From positions 1 to 42,994 of the forward strand of contig JADFKZ010000006.1 of assembly GCA_022564665.1 (NCBI GenBank): 42,994 bases of DNA, in the 5' to 3' direction. Both the position numbers and the translations under genes were made by a program. Each line of letters starts with the position of its first letter. Within the stretch, counting starts at the first letter, position 1. The notes beneath the pieces are model-generated. The model was not told where the DNA came from. It saw only the letters and a program-made list of their open reading frames with translations, and ran no database searches. Of this stretch, positions 22,200 through 30,192 are shown piece after piece. This stretch comes from Planctomycetota bacterium. GTDB taxonomy: Bacteria > Planctomycetota > Phycisphaerae > Phycisphaerales > SM1A02.

Positions 22200-22904
22200 A
22201 TGAACTGGTCGAGGCTCGATGACGGCACCCGATGTCGACGGCGGGGGGAAACGCTCGGTGGGCTCCTCCTGACGCTGTCGATCATCGGCGCGCTGGGGGT
22301 GACCGCTGCGGTGGTCGCGCCACGGTACCTTGTGGGGGCGGTGGCAGGTCATCCGCCGGATGCCGCGGATGGTGGAGATCTGATCAAGGCCCGCAACCCC
22401 ATGCACGGGGAGCTGATCGACGCCCTGACGCGATTGATCGCCCGCAGCGTCGGCATTCTGGCGATTCACCACCGCGGTCCCGGTCCGTACCTGGAGCTGG
22501 TCCTATGGCTCGATGACGACATCAACCCGGGCCGGCCCGATGCCCACGAGCTTGCCCTCCTCAGCCACAGCAGGATCCTGCAGACCCTCACCCTGTACCG
22601 CAGGCCCTCCGGGACACCATCGAAACGGGGGGGCGGCGTGGGGCTCTGGGCCTCCGGAGATTCCGCCACCGACCCGTCATTCTGCGGGCGCTGGCGGGCC
22701 GACTCCGGCGTGAGGGCGCTGGTCCTGATGAGAGGCGTATCGGACATGCGGGTCGAGCCGGTCGCGAGCCCGCATGCATCGTTGCAGCGGCTCCGCATCC
22801 AGCTTAGCTGGGCCGCGGATTCGGTCGATGGTGCTGATGAGGCGTCGGCGATGGTCGACACGGTGATGTTCCCGTCGGCAGATCGCCCGGTCGGGAGCTC
22901 CTGA
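22200..22904 (+). CDS. Divergent minor pseudopilin-like protein
   Basis: This is a 234-aa protein beginning with a basic stretch and a pilin-like helix, RRRGETLGGLLLTLSIIGAL. Cleavage after Gly16 would leave Glu at position 1 and Gly at position 5, instead of the usual Phe1 and Glu5. The T-L residues at +2/+3 and the hydrophobic run are kept. The rest (a GPYLELVLWLDDD strand and a poly-Gly turn near residue 145) matches no family I can name. It is preceded by GGAAGGGG close to the ATG and overlaps the next frame as TGATG. The position between two clear pseudopilins makes a minor pseudopilin the best guess, but it may not be processed or assembled like the others. Confidence 0.6.
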   Translation: MNWSRLDDGTRCRRRGETLGGLLLTLSIIGALGVTAAVVAPRYLVGAVAGHPPDAADGGDLIKARNPMHGELIDALTRLIARSVGILAIHHRGPGPYLELVLWLDDDINPGRPDAHELALLSHSRILQTLTLYRRPSGTPSKRGGGVGLWASGDSATDPSFCGRWRADSGVRALVLMRGVSDMRVEPVASPHASLQRLRIQLSWAADSVDGADEASAMVDTVMFPSADRPVGSS

Positions 22905-23011
22905 TGCGGTCAGGATCCACACACAGACCTTGGAGGCGTCCAAAACGCTGCTCGGAAGGGCCGCGTCCGGTCCGACAACGGCCGCATGCGTGGCTCTCAA
23001 GGGAGTCACCA

Positions 23012-23590
23012 ATGCCTGCTCATTCGCGTATGCGTGCTGTTCGCCGGAGTTACACGCTCATCGAGCTGATCATCGTAATGGTCGTCCTTGCCCTGGCGGC
23101 TGCTCTGCTGGTGCCGCACCTGGTGGGACCGGACCTGCTGAAGGCCCAGGCTGCGGTTCGCTTGATCATCGCCGACCTGAGCTATGCCCAGGCCGACGCC
23201 CTGGCCAATCAGGAGTATCGGCGTGTTCACTTCTACCCGGACGGACGGGGATACTGTCTGGTACGTATCACCTCGACCGAGCTGGCGCAACCCTTTGATC
23301 CTCTGACTGCGGAATACCTCGTCGATCCACTCGGGGCGCTGCGGGACTACATCGTTGACTTCACCATTGACAATCGCTTCAAGGGCGTTGCCATTGAGGC
23401 GACGTCGACGATCGACACCGTTTCCATCATTCCCGACGGAACGGACATTACCTACGACGCGCTGGGCGGGACGATCAGGAGCGATGGGAACGCGGGCACG
23501 GGCGGAGTGATCGTTGTTTTCTTTGACGACGAGCGTTATGAGATCGCGATCTCGGGGTTCACAGGCAAGCTGACGGTGAAGAAGCTCTAG
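23012..23590 (+). CDS. GspH-like minor pseudopilin
   Basis: This is a minor pseudopilin, 192 aa. The leader MPAHSRMRAVRRS is followed by YTLIELIIVMVVLALAAALL, with Glu at mature position 5. The residue before the cut is Ser, where Gly is usual. Downstream ARLIIADLSYAQADALANQE-like residues and the later beta-rich part, including VIVVFFDDERYEIAISGFTG, resemble GspH/FimT. The frame is open to 22904 (TGATG with the previous gene), but AAGGGAG six bases before ATG 23012 and the normal leader length favour that start. Confidence 0.85.
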   Translation: MPAHSRMRAVRRSYTLIELIIVMVVLALAAALLVPHLVGPDLLKAQAAVRLIIADLSYAQADALANQEYRRVHFYPDGRGYCLVRITSTELAQPFDPLTAEYLVDPLGALRDYIVDFTIDNRFKGVAIEATSTIDTVSIIPDGTDITYDALGGTIRSDGNAGTGGVIVVFFDDERYEIAISGFTGKLTVKKL

Positions 23591-23647
23591 GGTCAATCGC
23601 AGCGCTGCGCATTTGGCGCACCGCGACCGTGTCGGGGAGGACTACGC

Positions 23648-24799
23648 GTGATCGCAGGGCGATTCTCACCGTCGATTGGATTGGTCGGCGTCGACTTCGG
23701 CACCCGCTCGATCAAGCTCCTGCAGCTTCGCCAGCACGGCCACCAACCACAAGCCGTGGGGGCGGCAAGCCTCGACATCCAGCGGACTCCAAGCACCCCC
23801 GAAGAGCGCGCGAGTTTGACCGAGCAGTTGCGGGGAGCGTTTTCCGTTGGAGGGTTCACGGGCCGGCGCTGCGTGGTCAGCCTGCCCCGTGGCGATGTCC
23901 GCGTGCAGTCGGTCCGGCTCCCGAAGATGCCCGACGAGGAGCTTCGGCAGGCTGCCGTCTGGGAGGCCGCGCAGCGATTCGGGTTCGAGCGGGCCTCCAT
24001 GGAGGTGGATGTCATCCGGACCGGTGCGGAGATGCATGGGAGCGAAGACCGCCAGGAGGTTCTCCTGATCGCCGCATCCCATGACACGATAAACGCCTGG
24101 ATCGAGCCGCTGTTGGCCGCAGGTCTTCGGCCCGTAGCGATCGAGACCCACTTCATGGCGCAGGCCAGGGTGTTCGGCCAACGGGAGATCCCCGGCATGA
24201 CGCCACCGGTACGTGCGGTTGTTGACGTCGGAGCCTCAGGGTCCACCGTCATGATCCTCCGCGGCGACGAGATTTCCTTTTGCAAGCCGATCGCCTTTGG
24301 AGGAGAGCAACTGGACCAGGCGGTCGCCGAGCACCTTCAAATGGAGCGTGCGGCGGCACGGGAGCTGCGGGCCGCCCGGATCGCCGCCGCCAGTCGCGGG
24401 TCCAGTGCCCAGTCGATCACCGACTCCTCGATCGATCGGGCAGTCTACAACGCGGTGCGACCTCTCTTCGGCAGCTTTGCCAAAGAGGTGATGCTTTGCA
24501 TCAGCTACTACGGCGTCGCGTTTCGCGGGCACCCGCCGAAGGAGCTGATCCTCACCGGCGGCGACGGCCTGGAGCCCAGGCTCCCGGAGACGCTGGCCTT
24601 GCAGTGTCAGGTCTCGGTGGTGTTCGACGAGGACGCCTCGCCGATCTGCGCGTTGACACGCAGCATCCAGGCAATCCTCCACCGCCCTTCAGGTCCAGCG
24701 GCATGGTGGACGGTGGCGGCCGGCCTCAGCCTCCGCGGCCTCTCGAAGCGCGGGCTGGCACGTATGCGGTTGCCGTCATCCGGCCGGGAGGCGGCATGA
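23648..24799 (+). CDS. pilM: PilM-like actin-fold ATPase of the pilus platform
   Basis: PilM is a cytoplasmic actin-like protein that binds the N-terminus of PilN and links the inner-membrane platform to the assembly ATPases. The 383-aa protein has the family opening GLVGVDFGTRSIKLLQL (phosphate-1 motif), VSLPRGDVRVQSVRLPKMP, the VVDVGASGSTVMILRG phosphate-2 motif and ELILTGGDGL (adenosine motif). The start is GTG with GGAGGA seven bases upstream. It overlaps pilN by four bases (ATGA). The gene order pilM, pilN, pilO, pilP-like, secretin is that of type IV pili; the pseudopilins before it are more T2SS-like, so the system is a mixture. Confidence 0.9.
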   Translation: MIAGRFSPSIGLVGVDFGTRSIKLLQLRQHGHQPQAVGAASLDIQRTPSTPEERASLTEQLRGAFSVGGFTGRRCVVSLPRGDVRVQSVRLPKMPDEELRQAAVWEAAQRFGFERASMEVDVIRTGAEMHGSEDRQEVLLIAASHDTINAWIEPLLAAGLRPVAIETHFMAQARVFGQREIPGMTPPVRAVVDVGASGSTVMILRGDEISFCKPIAFGGEQLDQAVAEHLQMERAAARELRAARIAAASRGSSAQSITDSSIDRAVYNAVRPLFGSFAKEVMLCISYYGVAFRGHPPKELILTGGDGLEPRLPETLALQCQVSVVFDEDASPICALTRSIQAILHRPSGPAAWWTVAAGLSLRGLSKRGLARMRLPSSGREAA

Positions 24800-25476
24800 G
24801 TCAACCGCCGATCGACCTGCTGCCCGAATCGATCCGTGCCCGCAGCCTGGCCGCGGTGGTGGCGGGGCGCTACATCGCGGCTCTGCTGATCGCGAGCGTG
24901 TTGCTGCTGGTTCCCGCGACGCACTCTCGGCTCCAGCTCGAATCGGCTCGCGACCGCATGCGGGCGGCGGAGGAGCAGGCGGATCTTGTGTTGACGGCGG
25001 AGGCCAAGGCGAGCCAGCTCCGCGACGAGCTCCGGGAGACTCGCGTCTTCATTGACCGTTACCAGCATCTGGCAATGCCCATTCCCATGAGCCGCCTCAT
25101 CGCCACGATTACCAATGAGCTGCCGCCCAGCGTGACCCTCGATCGGATCGATCTGAATGCGGCTGGTCGCAACGCACAAGGAGCGGTTCGACGGCGCGGG
25201 TTGAGTGATGGCGCTGAGTCACCCCAGCGAATCCTCATCGGTGAGCTGAGCGGCTTTGCCGCATCGGACCGGGACGTCGCCGACCTCGTGGCAAGGCTGG
25301 AGAGCCTCGGTCTCTGCCGGGAGGTCAGACTTAATTTCAGCCGCACGCGGAACATTCGTGGCCGCAGCGCGCGGGAGTTCCGCGTCAGTTTCCGCATCGA
25401 TCTGGATAAGGCCTACGAGGTTGTCGACCGCGAACCTGCGCGGGCAAGTATGAGCAAGACGCGCCATGTCCAGTAG
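24796..25476 (+). CDS. pilN: PilN-like inner-membrane protein
   Basis: This 226-aa protein has the PilN N-terminal motif INLLP as IDLLPESIR (residues 6-14), used to bind PilM, then one membrane helix (about 25-42), a coiled-coil (45-80) and a ferredoxin-like periplasmic domain (about 95-215) with LPPSVTLDRIDLN and a GFAASDRDVADLVARL helix. The start ATG lies within the pilM stop codon. Its end overlaps pilO by 11 bases. Confidence 0.87.
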   Translation: MSQPPIDLLPESIRARSLAAVVAGRYIAALLIASVLLLVPATHSRLQLESARDRMRAAEEQADLVLTAEAKASQLRDELRETRVFIDRYQHLAMPIPMSRLIATITNELPPSVTLDRIDLNAAGRNAQGAVRRRGLSDGAESPQRILIGELSGFAASDRDVADLVARLESLGLCREVRLNFSRTRNIRGRSAREFRVSFRIDLDKAYEVVDREPARASMSKTRHVQ

Positions 25477-26035
25477 GAAACATCTCGTGATCGCCGTCGT
25501 CGGCCTTATCGCGGTGGCGACGGTGGGGAGCCTGATGCTGGTGTGGCCGGTCTATCGAAAAGCGGCGATCGTCGACCGGCGAAGCTCTGAGTTGCTGGCC
25601 AAGTGCAGGAACTACAGCGATCAGGCGGACGAGATCGTCCGGCTTCGCGCTGATCTGGAGGCGGCCAGGGAATTCGTACAACGGGAGCTCAAAACCGTTC
25701 CCGAGTCACCGGACATAGCGGGACTGATGCGTGTCCTGTCGCTTCCCGTGGATGGCGTGAATATCCGTGACCAGACGTTCACGGCGGGTCAGTCCAAGCG
25801 GGCCTCCGCGGATCCCGATATCACGACGCTGGCGATGCCGTTGACGGTTGACATGGAGGCTCGATTCGAAGTCGTCTTTTCACTGATTCAGGCGGTGGAG
25901 TCGATGGACCGTCTCCTGCGGATCGCCTCCGTGAGTATGCGGTGCGAGAAGTCCGATCAGGACGTTCCGTTCGCCAAGGCGTCGGTCGTCCTCGAAGCGA
26001 TCTACTCTCCTCCTGCAAGCGAGGAGGCGCCCTGA
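25466..26035 (+). CDS. pilO: PilO-like inner-membrane protein
   Basis: This 189-aa protein has one N-terminal membrane helix (about residues 7-29), a coiled-coil (30-75) and a C-terminal ferredoxin-like fold, the plan of PilO. PilO pairs with PilN in the periplasm. In the fold, LTVDMEARFEVVFSLIQAVE matches the typical PilO strand-helix region. The assignment rests mainly on architecture and position between pilN and the PilP-like gene. Confidence 0.82.
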   Translation: MSSRKHLVIAVVGLIAVATVGSLMLVWPVYRKAAIVDRRSSELLAKCRNYSDQADEIVRLRADLEAAREFVQRELKTVPESPDIAGLMRVLSLPVDGVNIRDQTFTAGQSKRASADPDITTLAMPLTVDMEARFEVVFSLIQAVESMDRLLRIASVSMRCEKSDQDVPFAKASVVLEAIYSPPASEEAP

Positions 26036-26036
26036 G

Positions 26037-26657
26037 ATGTTCCTGGTGCTGAGGCGATTGTGGATTCAGGCCACTTCAGACCGCAAGCGATTCGGCCTCC
26101 TGTGCGGGCTCGTCGTGCTCGGGCTCTTGCTATGGGCCCGAATCATCGTGAGCGAGAGCGTTCCGCGTACGGCGGTGGCCGGCAACGATCCGATTCTCTC
26201 CTCCGTTGCGGGAGCGAACGGTCCAGACACCGGGGCTGGTTCCGATAAGCGAAAGATCCCTCCCGTTCGTGTCGAACTTGCACGTCTGCCGGAACGGGAT
26301 CCGCTTCAGATCAGCGCGGTGCACTTTCCCAGACCAACCTCGGTTGAGGCATTGCCGCAAGAAGGGGCGAAGTCCCCCCGGGAAGCGACCGAGAATGTTG
26401 ACCTAGAGGAATCCCGTTTGACCAGCCGACTTGGGGCGTTGGTCGCCCATTTTAGACTGGAAGCGGTTATGCAGGGTCACCCGATGGCCGTAATCATCAA
26501 TGCCAAGACATACCAGCTGCTCGACTCGGTTCCCGCAATCGACGACGACCAGATCCGTTTCCGGCTGGTTGACGTGAGGGACCGCTCGGCGGTCCTGGAG
26601 TGTGAGGGTCGCCGATTCGAGCTGAAGATGAGAGTTCCAGGGAGCCAAGAGCGCTAG
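26037..26657 (+). CDS. PilP/GspC-like protein with an HR-type domain
   Basis: This 206-aa protein has one membrane helix (about residues 19-37), a polar Pro-rich linker and a C-terminal beta-rich domain (about 130-200) containing LEAVMQGHPMAVIINAKTYQ and a final strand FELKMRV. That is the pattern of the homology-region domain of PilP and GspC, which links the inner-membrane platform to the secretin. It is not a lipoprotein, unlike classical PilP, and has no PDZ domain, unlike many GspC proteins. It begins one base after pilO and ends 34 bases before the secretin. Confidence 0.7.
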   Translation: MFLVLRRLWIQATSDRKRFGLLCGLVVLGLLLWARIIVSESVPRTAVAGNDPILSSVAGANGPDTGAGSDKRKIPPVRVELARLPERDPLQISAVHFPRPTSVEALPQEGAKSPREATENVDLEESRLTSRLGALVAHFRLEAVMQGHPMAVIINAKTYQLLDSVPAIDDDQIRFRLVDVRDRSAVLECEGRRFELKMRVPGSQER

Positions 26658-26691
26658 CAGCGCACCGGGCAAGGCAGGAGTACACCTGATC

Positions 26692-28803
26692 ATGCAGAAC
26701 AGCACATCCGTCGAGAGGCGTCTTATTGCGCGCGTGGGGGCCGTCTGTGCAGCCTGGGCCGGTCTGTGCGCGCCGGCGCTCGGGCAGAACTGGAGGTCTG
26801 AGGAGGGCCCGAACGTCAAGGTGAGTGAGTACGGCACGGTCGATCTGGCCGTTCAAGACACCGACCTTGCCCAGGTGCTGGAAATGCTCTCCATTCAGGG
26901 CCGCAAGAACATCATCGCCAGCAACAGCGTCTCCGCGACCGTCAGCGCCAATCTGTACGACGTGACCTTCTATGAAGCCCTCGATGCCATCCTCCGCGTC
27001 AACGGATACGGCTACATCGAGCAGGGCAACTTCATCTACGTTTACACCCAGGGTGAGCTGGAACAGATCGGCCGGACGGAGAGCCGCATCTTCGAGCTCG
27101 AGTATCTCTCCGCCACCGACGCCGACGAGTTTATCAAGCCGTTGTTGAGCGAGAAGGGCCAGAGCTCCGCCCGCGGCGATGTGCAGGCGGGATTCCAGCC
27201 CAGCTCGTCTGACGGGGGAGCGGACAGCTACGCCTACAACGTCAAGCTGGTGGTCAACGACTATCCGGAGAACCTCGACAAGATCGCCGAGCTGCTCGAG
27301 GCGCTCGACACTCCGCCCCAGCAGGTGCTCATCGAGGCGGTCATCCTGCAGACCTCCCTGGACGAGGACAACGCGTTCGGCATTGACTTCTCCTTGATTG
27401 CCGATATGGATTTCACTGATCTGAACAATCCTCTGTCGGCGGTATCAGACATTTTCAACGGCAGCACCGGGGTGCCGGCTGGATTCCAGCCGCTGGACAA
27501 CAAGGCAAGAGCCCTCCAGAGCACGGTCGGAAACACTGGGGGTGCCGGCGGTCTGAAGCTCGGCCTCCTCACCGATGATGTCAGTGTCTTTCTGAAGGTG
27601 CTGGACCAGGTGAACGACACCAAGGTGCTGGCGAGGCCCAAGATCATGGTGCTGAACCGCCAGCGGGCGGAGGTGGAGGTCGGCCGTCGTGTCGGCTTCC
27701 TCCAGACGACCTCCAACCAGAACACCACCACCCAGACGGTTGCATTCCTGGAAACCGGTATCAACCTGTCCGTGCGACCGTTTATCTCAAAGAACGGCAT
27801 GATCCGGCTGGAGTTGTCTCCACGGGTGTCGGATTTTGTCTTGCGTGACGTGTTGGACTTGAACGAGAACACGGTGACGATCCCTGACGAGCTCACCAAT
27901 GAGTTGACCACGAACGTCCGCGTCAGGGATGGTCAGACGCTGGTCCTGGGTGGGCTCTTCCGGGAGTCCACCACGATCACCAGGCGACAGATCCCGCTCC
28001 TGGGCGACATTCCAATCCTGGGCGCCCTCTTCCGGGGCCAGGAAGATTCCGTCGATCGGAGCGAGATCGTTTTCTTGATCACTCCTTCGATCGTGCACGA
28101 CGAGATCTTGTGGGAGATCGGTAGCGAGATGCTCTCATACACCGATGCCCTTTCCGTCGGCGCGCGGGCGGGTCTGCTTCCATTCGGCCGGGAATTCGTT
28201 ACATCCAATTACAACCGCGATGCGCTGAAAGCCTACCGCGCGGGCAACCTGTCCAAGGCCCTTTATTACGTCAATGCCTCGCTTGGGATGGATCCGACCC
28301 AGGCCGAAATCATCCGCCTCCGCGAAGAGCTGACCGGCGAAAAAGAGACCGCCGCCAACCGCAGCTTGTTGGACCGCGCGTTTCGCAGCAAGCTGGGATC
28401 GAAGGCTTCCGGGGGCGTGTCGCTTCCCCGTGAGGTCTCTGTGCTGCCCGGTCTGGGAGCGATTGGTCTGGGCGTCGATGCTCCCGATCGATGGAGCGGC
28501 AGCCCTGAGGGGCGGTGGGAGGCCACGGAGCCGCAGACGCCGTCCATCGAAGCGGCGGTGGCCGAGACGGACCCGGAACTGAGCCAGCCCGGTGAGCCGC
28601 TAGACCCGGGTGCGGAGGCGATCTTCGTGGATCCCCGCCATCCCAGGACCAAACAGATCCCGCGGGTTTCTTCCCATCAGCGTTTCTGGCGGGCGGGCGA
28701 GCACCCCGCCGGTCTCGATGATCCGGCCTGGAAGCAATCATCTGGCTTTGTCACCTTTGATGGCATGCTCGAGACCGACGGCGCAGCCGACGGCGGGGGC
28801 TGA
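26692..28803 (+). CDS. Secretin (PilQ/GspD family) with a C-terminal TPR-like extension
   Basis: This is an outer-membrane secretin, the exit pore of the pilus/secretion system, 703 aa. It has a signal peptide (cut near ALG-QN, residue 32), a short STN/N0-like domain (residues 48-118, with VDLAVQDTDLAQVLEML), an N1-type repeat (about 130-220) and the beta-barrel secretin domain (about 225-475). The barrel shows the signatures VLARPKIMVLNRQRAEVEVG, VRDGQTLVLGGLFRE and IPLLGDIPILGALFRG. After the barrel there are some 215 more residues: a TPR-like helix pair (LKAYRAGNLSKALYYVNASL) and a Pro/Gly-rich tail ending GADGGG. This extension is unusual. AGGAG lies 11 bases before the ATG. Confidence 0.93.
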   Translation: MQNSTSVERRLIARVGAVCAAWAGLCAPALGQNWRSEEGPNVKVSEYGTVDLAVQDTDLAQVLEMLSIQGRKNIIASNSVSATVSANLYDVTFYEALDAILRVNGYGYIEQGNFIYVYTQGELEQIGRTESRIFELEYLSATDADEFIKPLLSEKGQSSARGDVQAGFQPSSSDGGADSYAYNVKLVVNDYPENLDKIAELLEALDTPPQQVLIEAVILQTSLDEDNAFGIDFSLIADMDFTDLNNPLSAVSDIFNGSTGVPAGFQPLDNKARALQSTVGNTGGAGGLKLGLLTDDVSVFLKVLDQVNDTKVLARPKIMVLNRQRAEVEVGRRVGFLQTTSNQNTTTQTVAFLETGINLSVRPFISKNGMIRLELSPRVSDFVLRDVLDLNENTVTIPDELTNELTTNVRVRDGQTLVLGGLFRESTTITRRQIPLLGDIPILGALFRGQEDSVDRSEIVFLITPSIVHDEILWEIGSEMLSYTDALSVGARAGLLPFGREFVTSNYNRDALKAYRAGNLSKALYYVNASLGMDPTQAEIIRLREELTGEKETAANRSLLDRAFRSKLGSKASGGVSLPREVSVLPGLGAIGLGVDAPDRWSGSPEGRWEATEPQTPSIEAAVAETDPELSQPGEPLDPGAEAIFVDPRHPRTKQIPRVSSHQRFWRAGEHPAGLDDPAWKQSSGFVTFDGMLETDGAADGGG

Positions 28804-28858
28804 TGGCGTGATGGTCGATTGATTGACCTGGCTGGTCCGGGGAGGGGTCGGAGGTTGA

Positions 28859-28894
28859 GAGAGGTTTCGTGGTGTACGGAAGAACCCTCTTTTT
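28859..28894 (+). terminator. Possible weak terminator after the secretin
   Basis: GAG(A)GGTT pairs with AACCCTC across a 16-base loop, with one bulged A, and a T5 tract follows. The stem is short and the loop large, so it may only reduce read-through. Confidence 0.3.
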
Positions 28895-28915
28895 GACAAG
28901 ACAGGAGACCGCTCG

Positions 28916-30145
28916 ATGTCAACGCGACCCCTCCTCATCGTCCTGCTCATCGCTGTAGGCGGATGGAACGCGGGCTGCGCGACCCCGAGCTACGGGGAGC
29001 AGGCGAGGATCGACGCCAGGCGGCGCATGAATATCGTGAACGCCGAGCTAACCTACGATCAGGCCGAACAGGCGTTCAAGACCGGACAGTTCGACGACGC
29101 CCTGAAGAATATCAACAGGTGCGTCGAGGTCATGCCCGACAGGCCGAAGTTTCATCTGCTTCAGGGCCGCATCCATCTCGAGACACACCGCCTTGATAAG
29201 TCGATCGAATCCTTCCAGGCCGCCCTCGAACAGCAGCGCGATTACGCCGAAGCGCACTATTTTTCCGGCATCGTCTACCAGCGCTGGTCGGATGACGAGA
29301 AGGCGCACGAGCATTATCGAGCTGCCTATGAGCTCGAGCCGAGCGCCGTCGGGTACCTGCTTGCGGCCGCGGAGTCGATGGTCGCCCTGAGCCGGGTCGA
29401 TGAGGCGAAGCGTCTGGTCGAGCAGAAGCTGGACTACTTCGAGCACATCCCGGCATTGCGGCAGCTGCTGGGGCAGATCGCCCTGCTTCAGGATGATCCG
29501 GAGACGGCCGCAACGTATCTTGCCGAGGCGTCGCGATTCAATCCCGACAACCTGATGCTGCTGGAGGAGGTGGCGCATACCCAGTTTGCGGCCGGCCTGT
29601 ACCTAAAGTGTCTCGACTCGACAAGAGAGCTTCGCCGGGCAATTCACGAGCAACGCCCGGACCTGGTGCATCTGGAAGCACGGTGTCTTGCCCAGCTGCA
29701 GCGGTTTGAGGATGCCCGGGAGGCGTACCTTCAGCTGACGCGTCTGACTCCGAGGGACGTGGAAGTGTGGGTCGATCTGGGGGTGTTGGCGTGGGAGATG
29801 GATGATTTCCACCGCATGGCTCTGTGCGGCGCCCGACTCGCCACCCTTGCGCCGCAGCGGTATGAGGGGTATCTGCTGAAGGGAATCAATGAGCGCCACC
29901 ACGGCAATTTGCCGGAAGCGATCGCGCTTCTGAAGCGAGCGGCGTCTCTGGCACCGGATACGGCGCTTCCCCAACTCGTTCTCGGACGCGTACTGGATGA
30001 GGCCGGCGACCGCAAAAGTGCTCTGGCGGCCGTCCGCAGGGCGATTCAAGCTGAACCTGAAAACGGTGATGCGAATCTGATGTATGTGGAGTTGAGCCAG
30101 GATCACACGCTCGTGACGGTGCCGTCCCAGGAGCAGGCACACTGA
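28916..30145 (+). CDS. TPR lipoprotein, candidate pilotin or assembly factor
   Basis: This 409-aa protein has a lipoprotein signal peptide; the lipobox NAGC puts the lipidated Cys at 21. About nine TPR units follow (for example YDQAEQAFKTGQFDDALKN near 47 and AHYFSGIVYQRWSDDEKAHE near 112). AGGAG lies nine bases before the ATG. TPR lipoproteins such as PilF/PilW help the secretin insert and multimerise in the outer membrane, and this gene follows the secretin directly. It is longer than PilF (about 250 aa), so the match is by type only. Confidence 0.75.
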   Translation: MSTRPLLIVLLIAVGGWNAGCATPSYGEQARIDARRRMNIVNAELTYDQAEQAFKTGQFDDALKNINRCVEVMPDRPKFHLLQGRIHLETHRLDKSIESFQAALEQQRDYAEAHYFSGIVYQRWSDDEKAHEHYRAAYELEPSAVGYLLAAAESMVALSRVDEAKRLVEQKLDYFEHIPALRQLLGQIALLQDDPETAATYLAEASRFNPDNLMLLEEVAHTQFAAGLYLKCLDSTRELRRAIHEQRPDLVHLEARCLAQLQRFEDAREAYLQLTRLTPRDVEVWVDLGVLAWEMDDFHRMALCGARLATLAPQRYEGYLLKGINERHHGNLPEAIALLKRAASLAPDTALPQLVLGRVLDEAGDRKSALAAVRRAIQAEPENGDANLMYVELSQDHTLVTVPSQEQAH

Positions 30146-30163
30146 ATGAGCCTGACGGGAGGG

Positions 30164-30184
30164 CTTCGCACCTCCGGTGCGAAG
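30164..30184. repeat. Perfect 9-pair hairpin before the histidine kinase
   Basis: CTTCGCACC-TCC-GGTGCGAAG ends nine bases before the GTG start of the kinase. There is no T tract, so it is not an intrinsic terminator. It could shield the start region or protect an mRNA end. Confidence 0.5.
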
Positions 30185-30192
30185 AAGCATCT

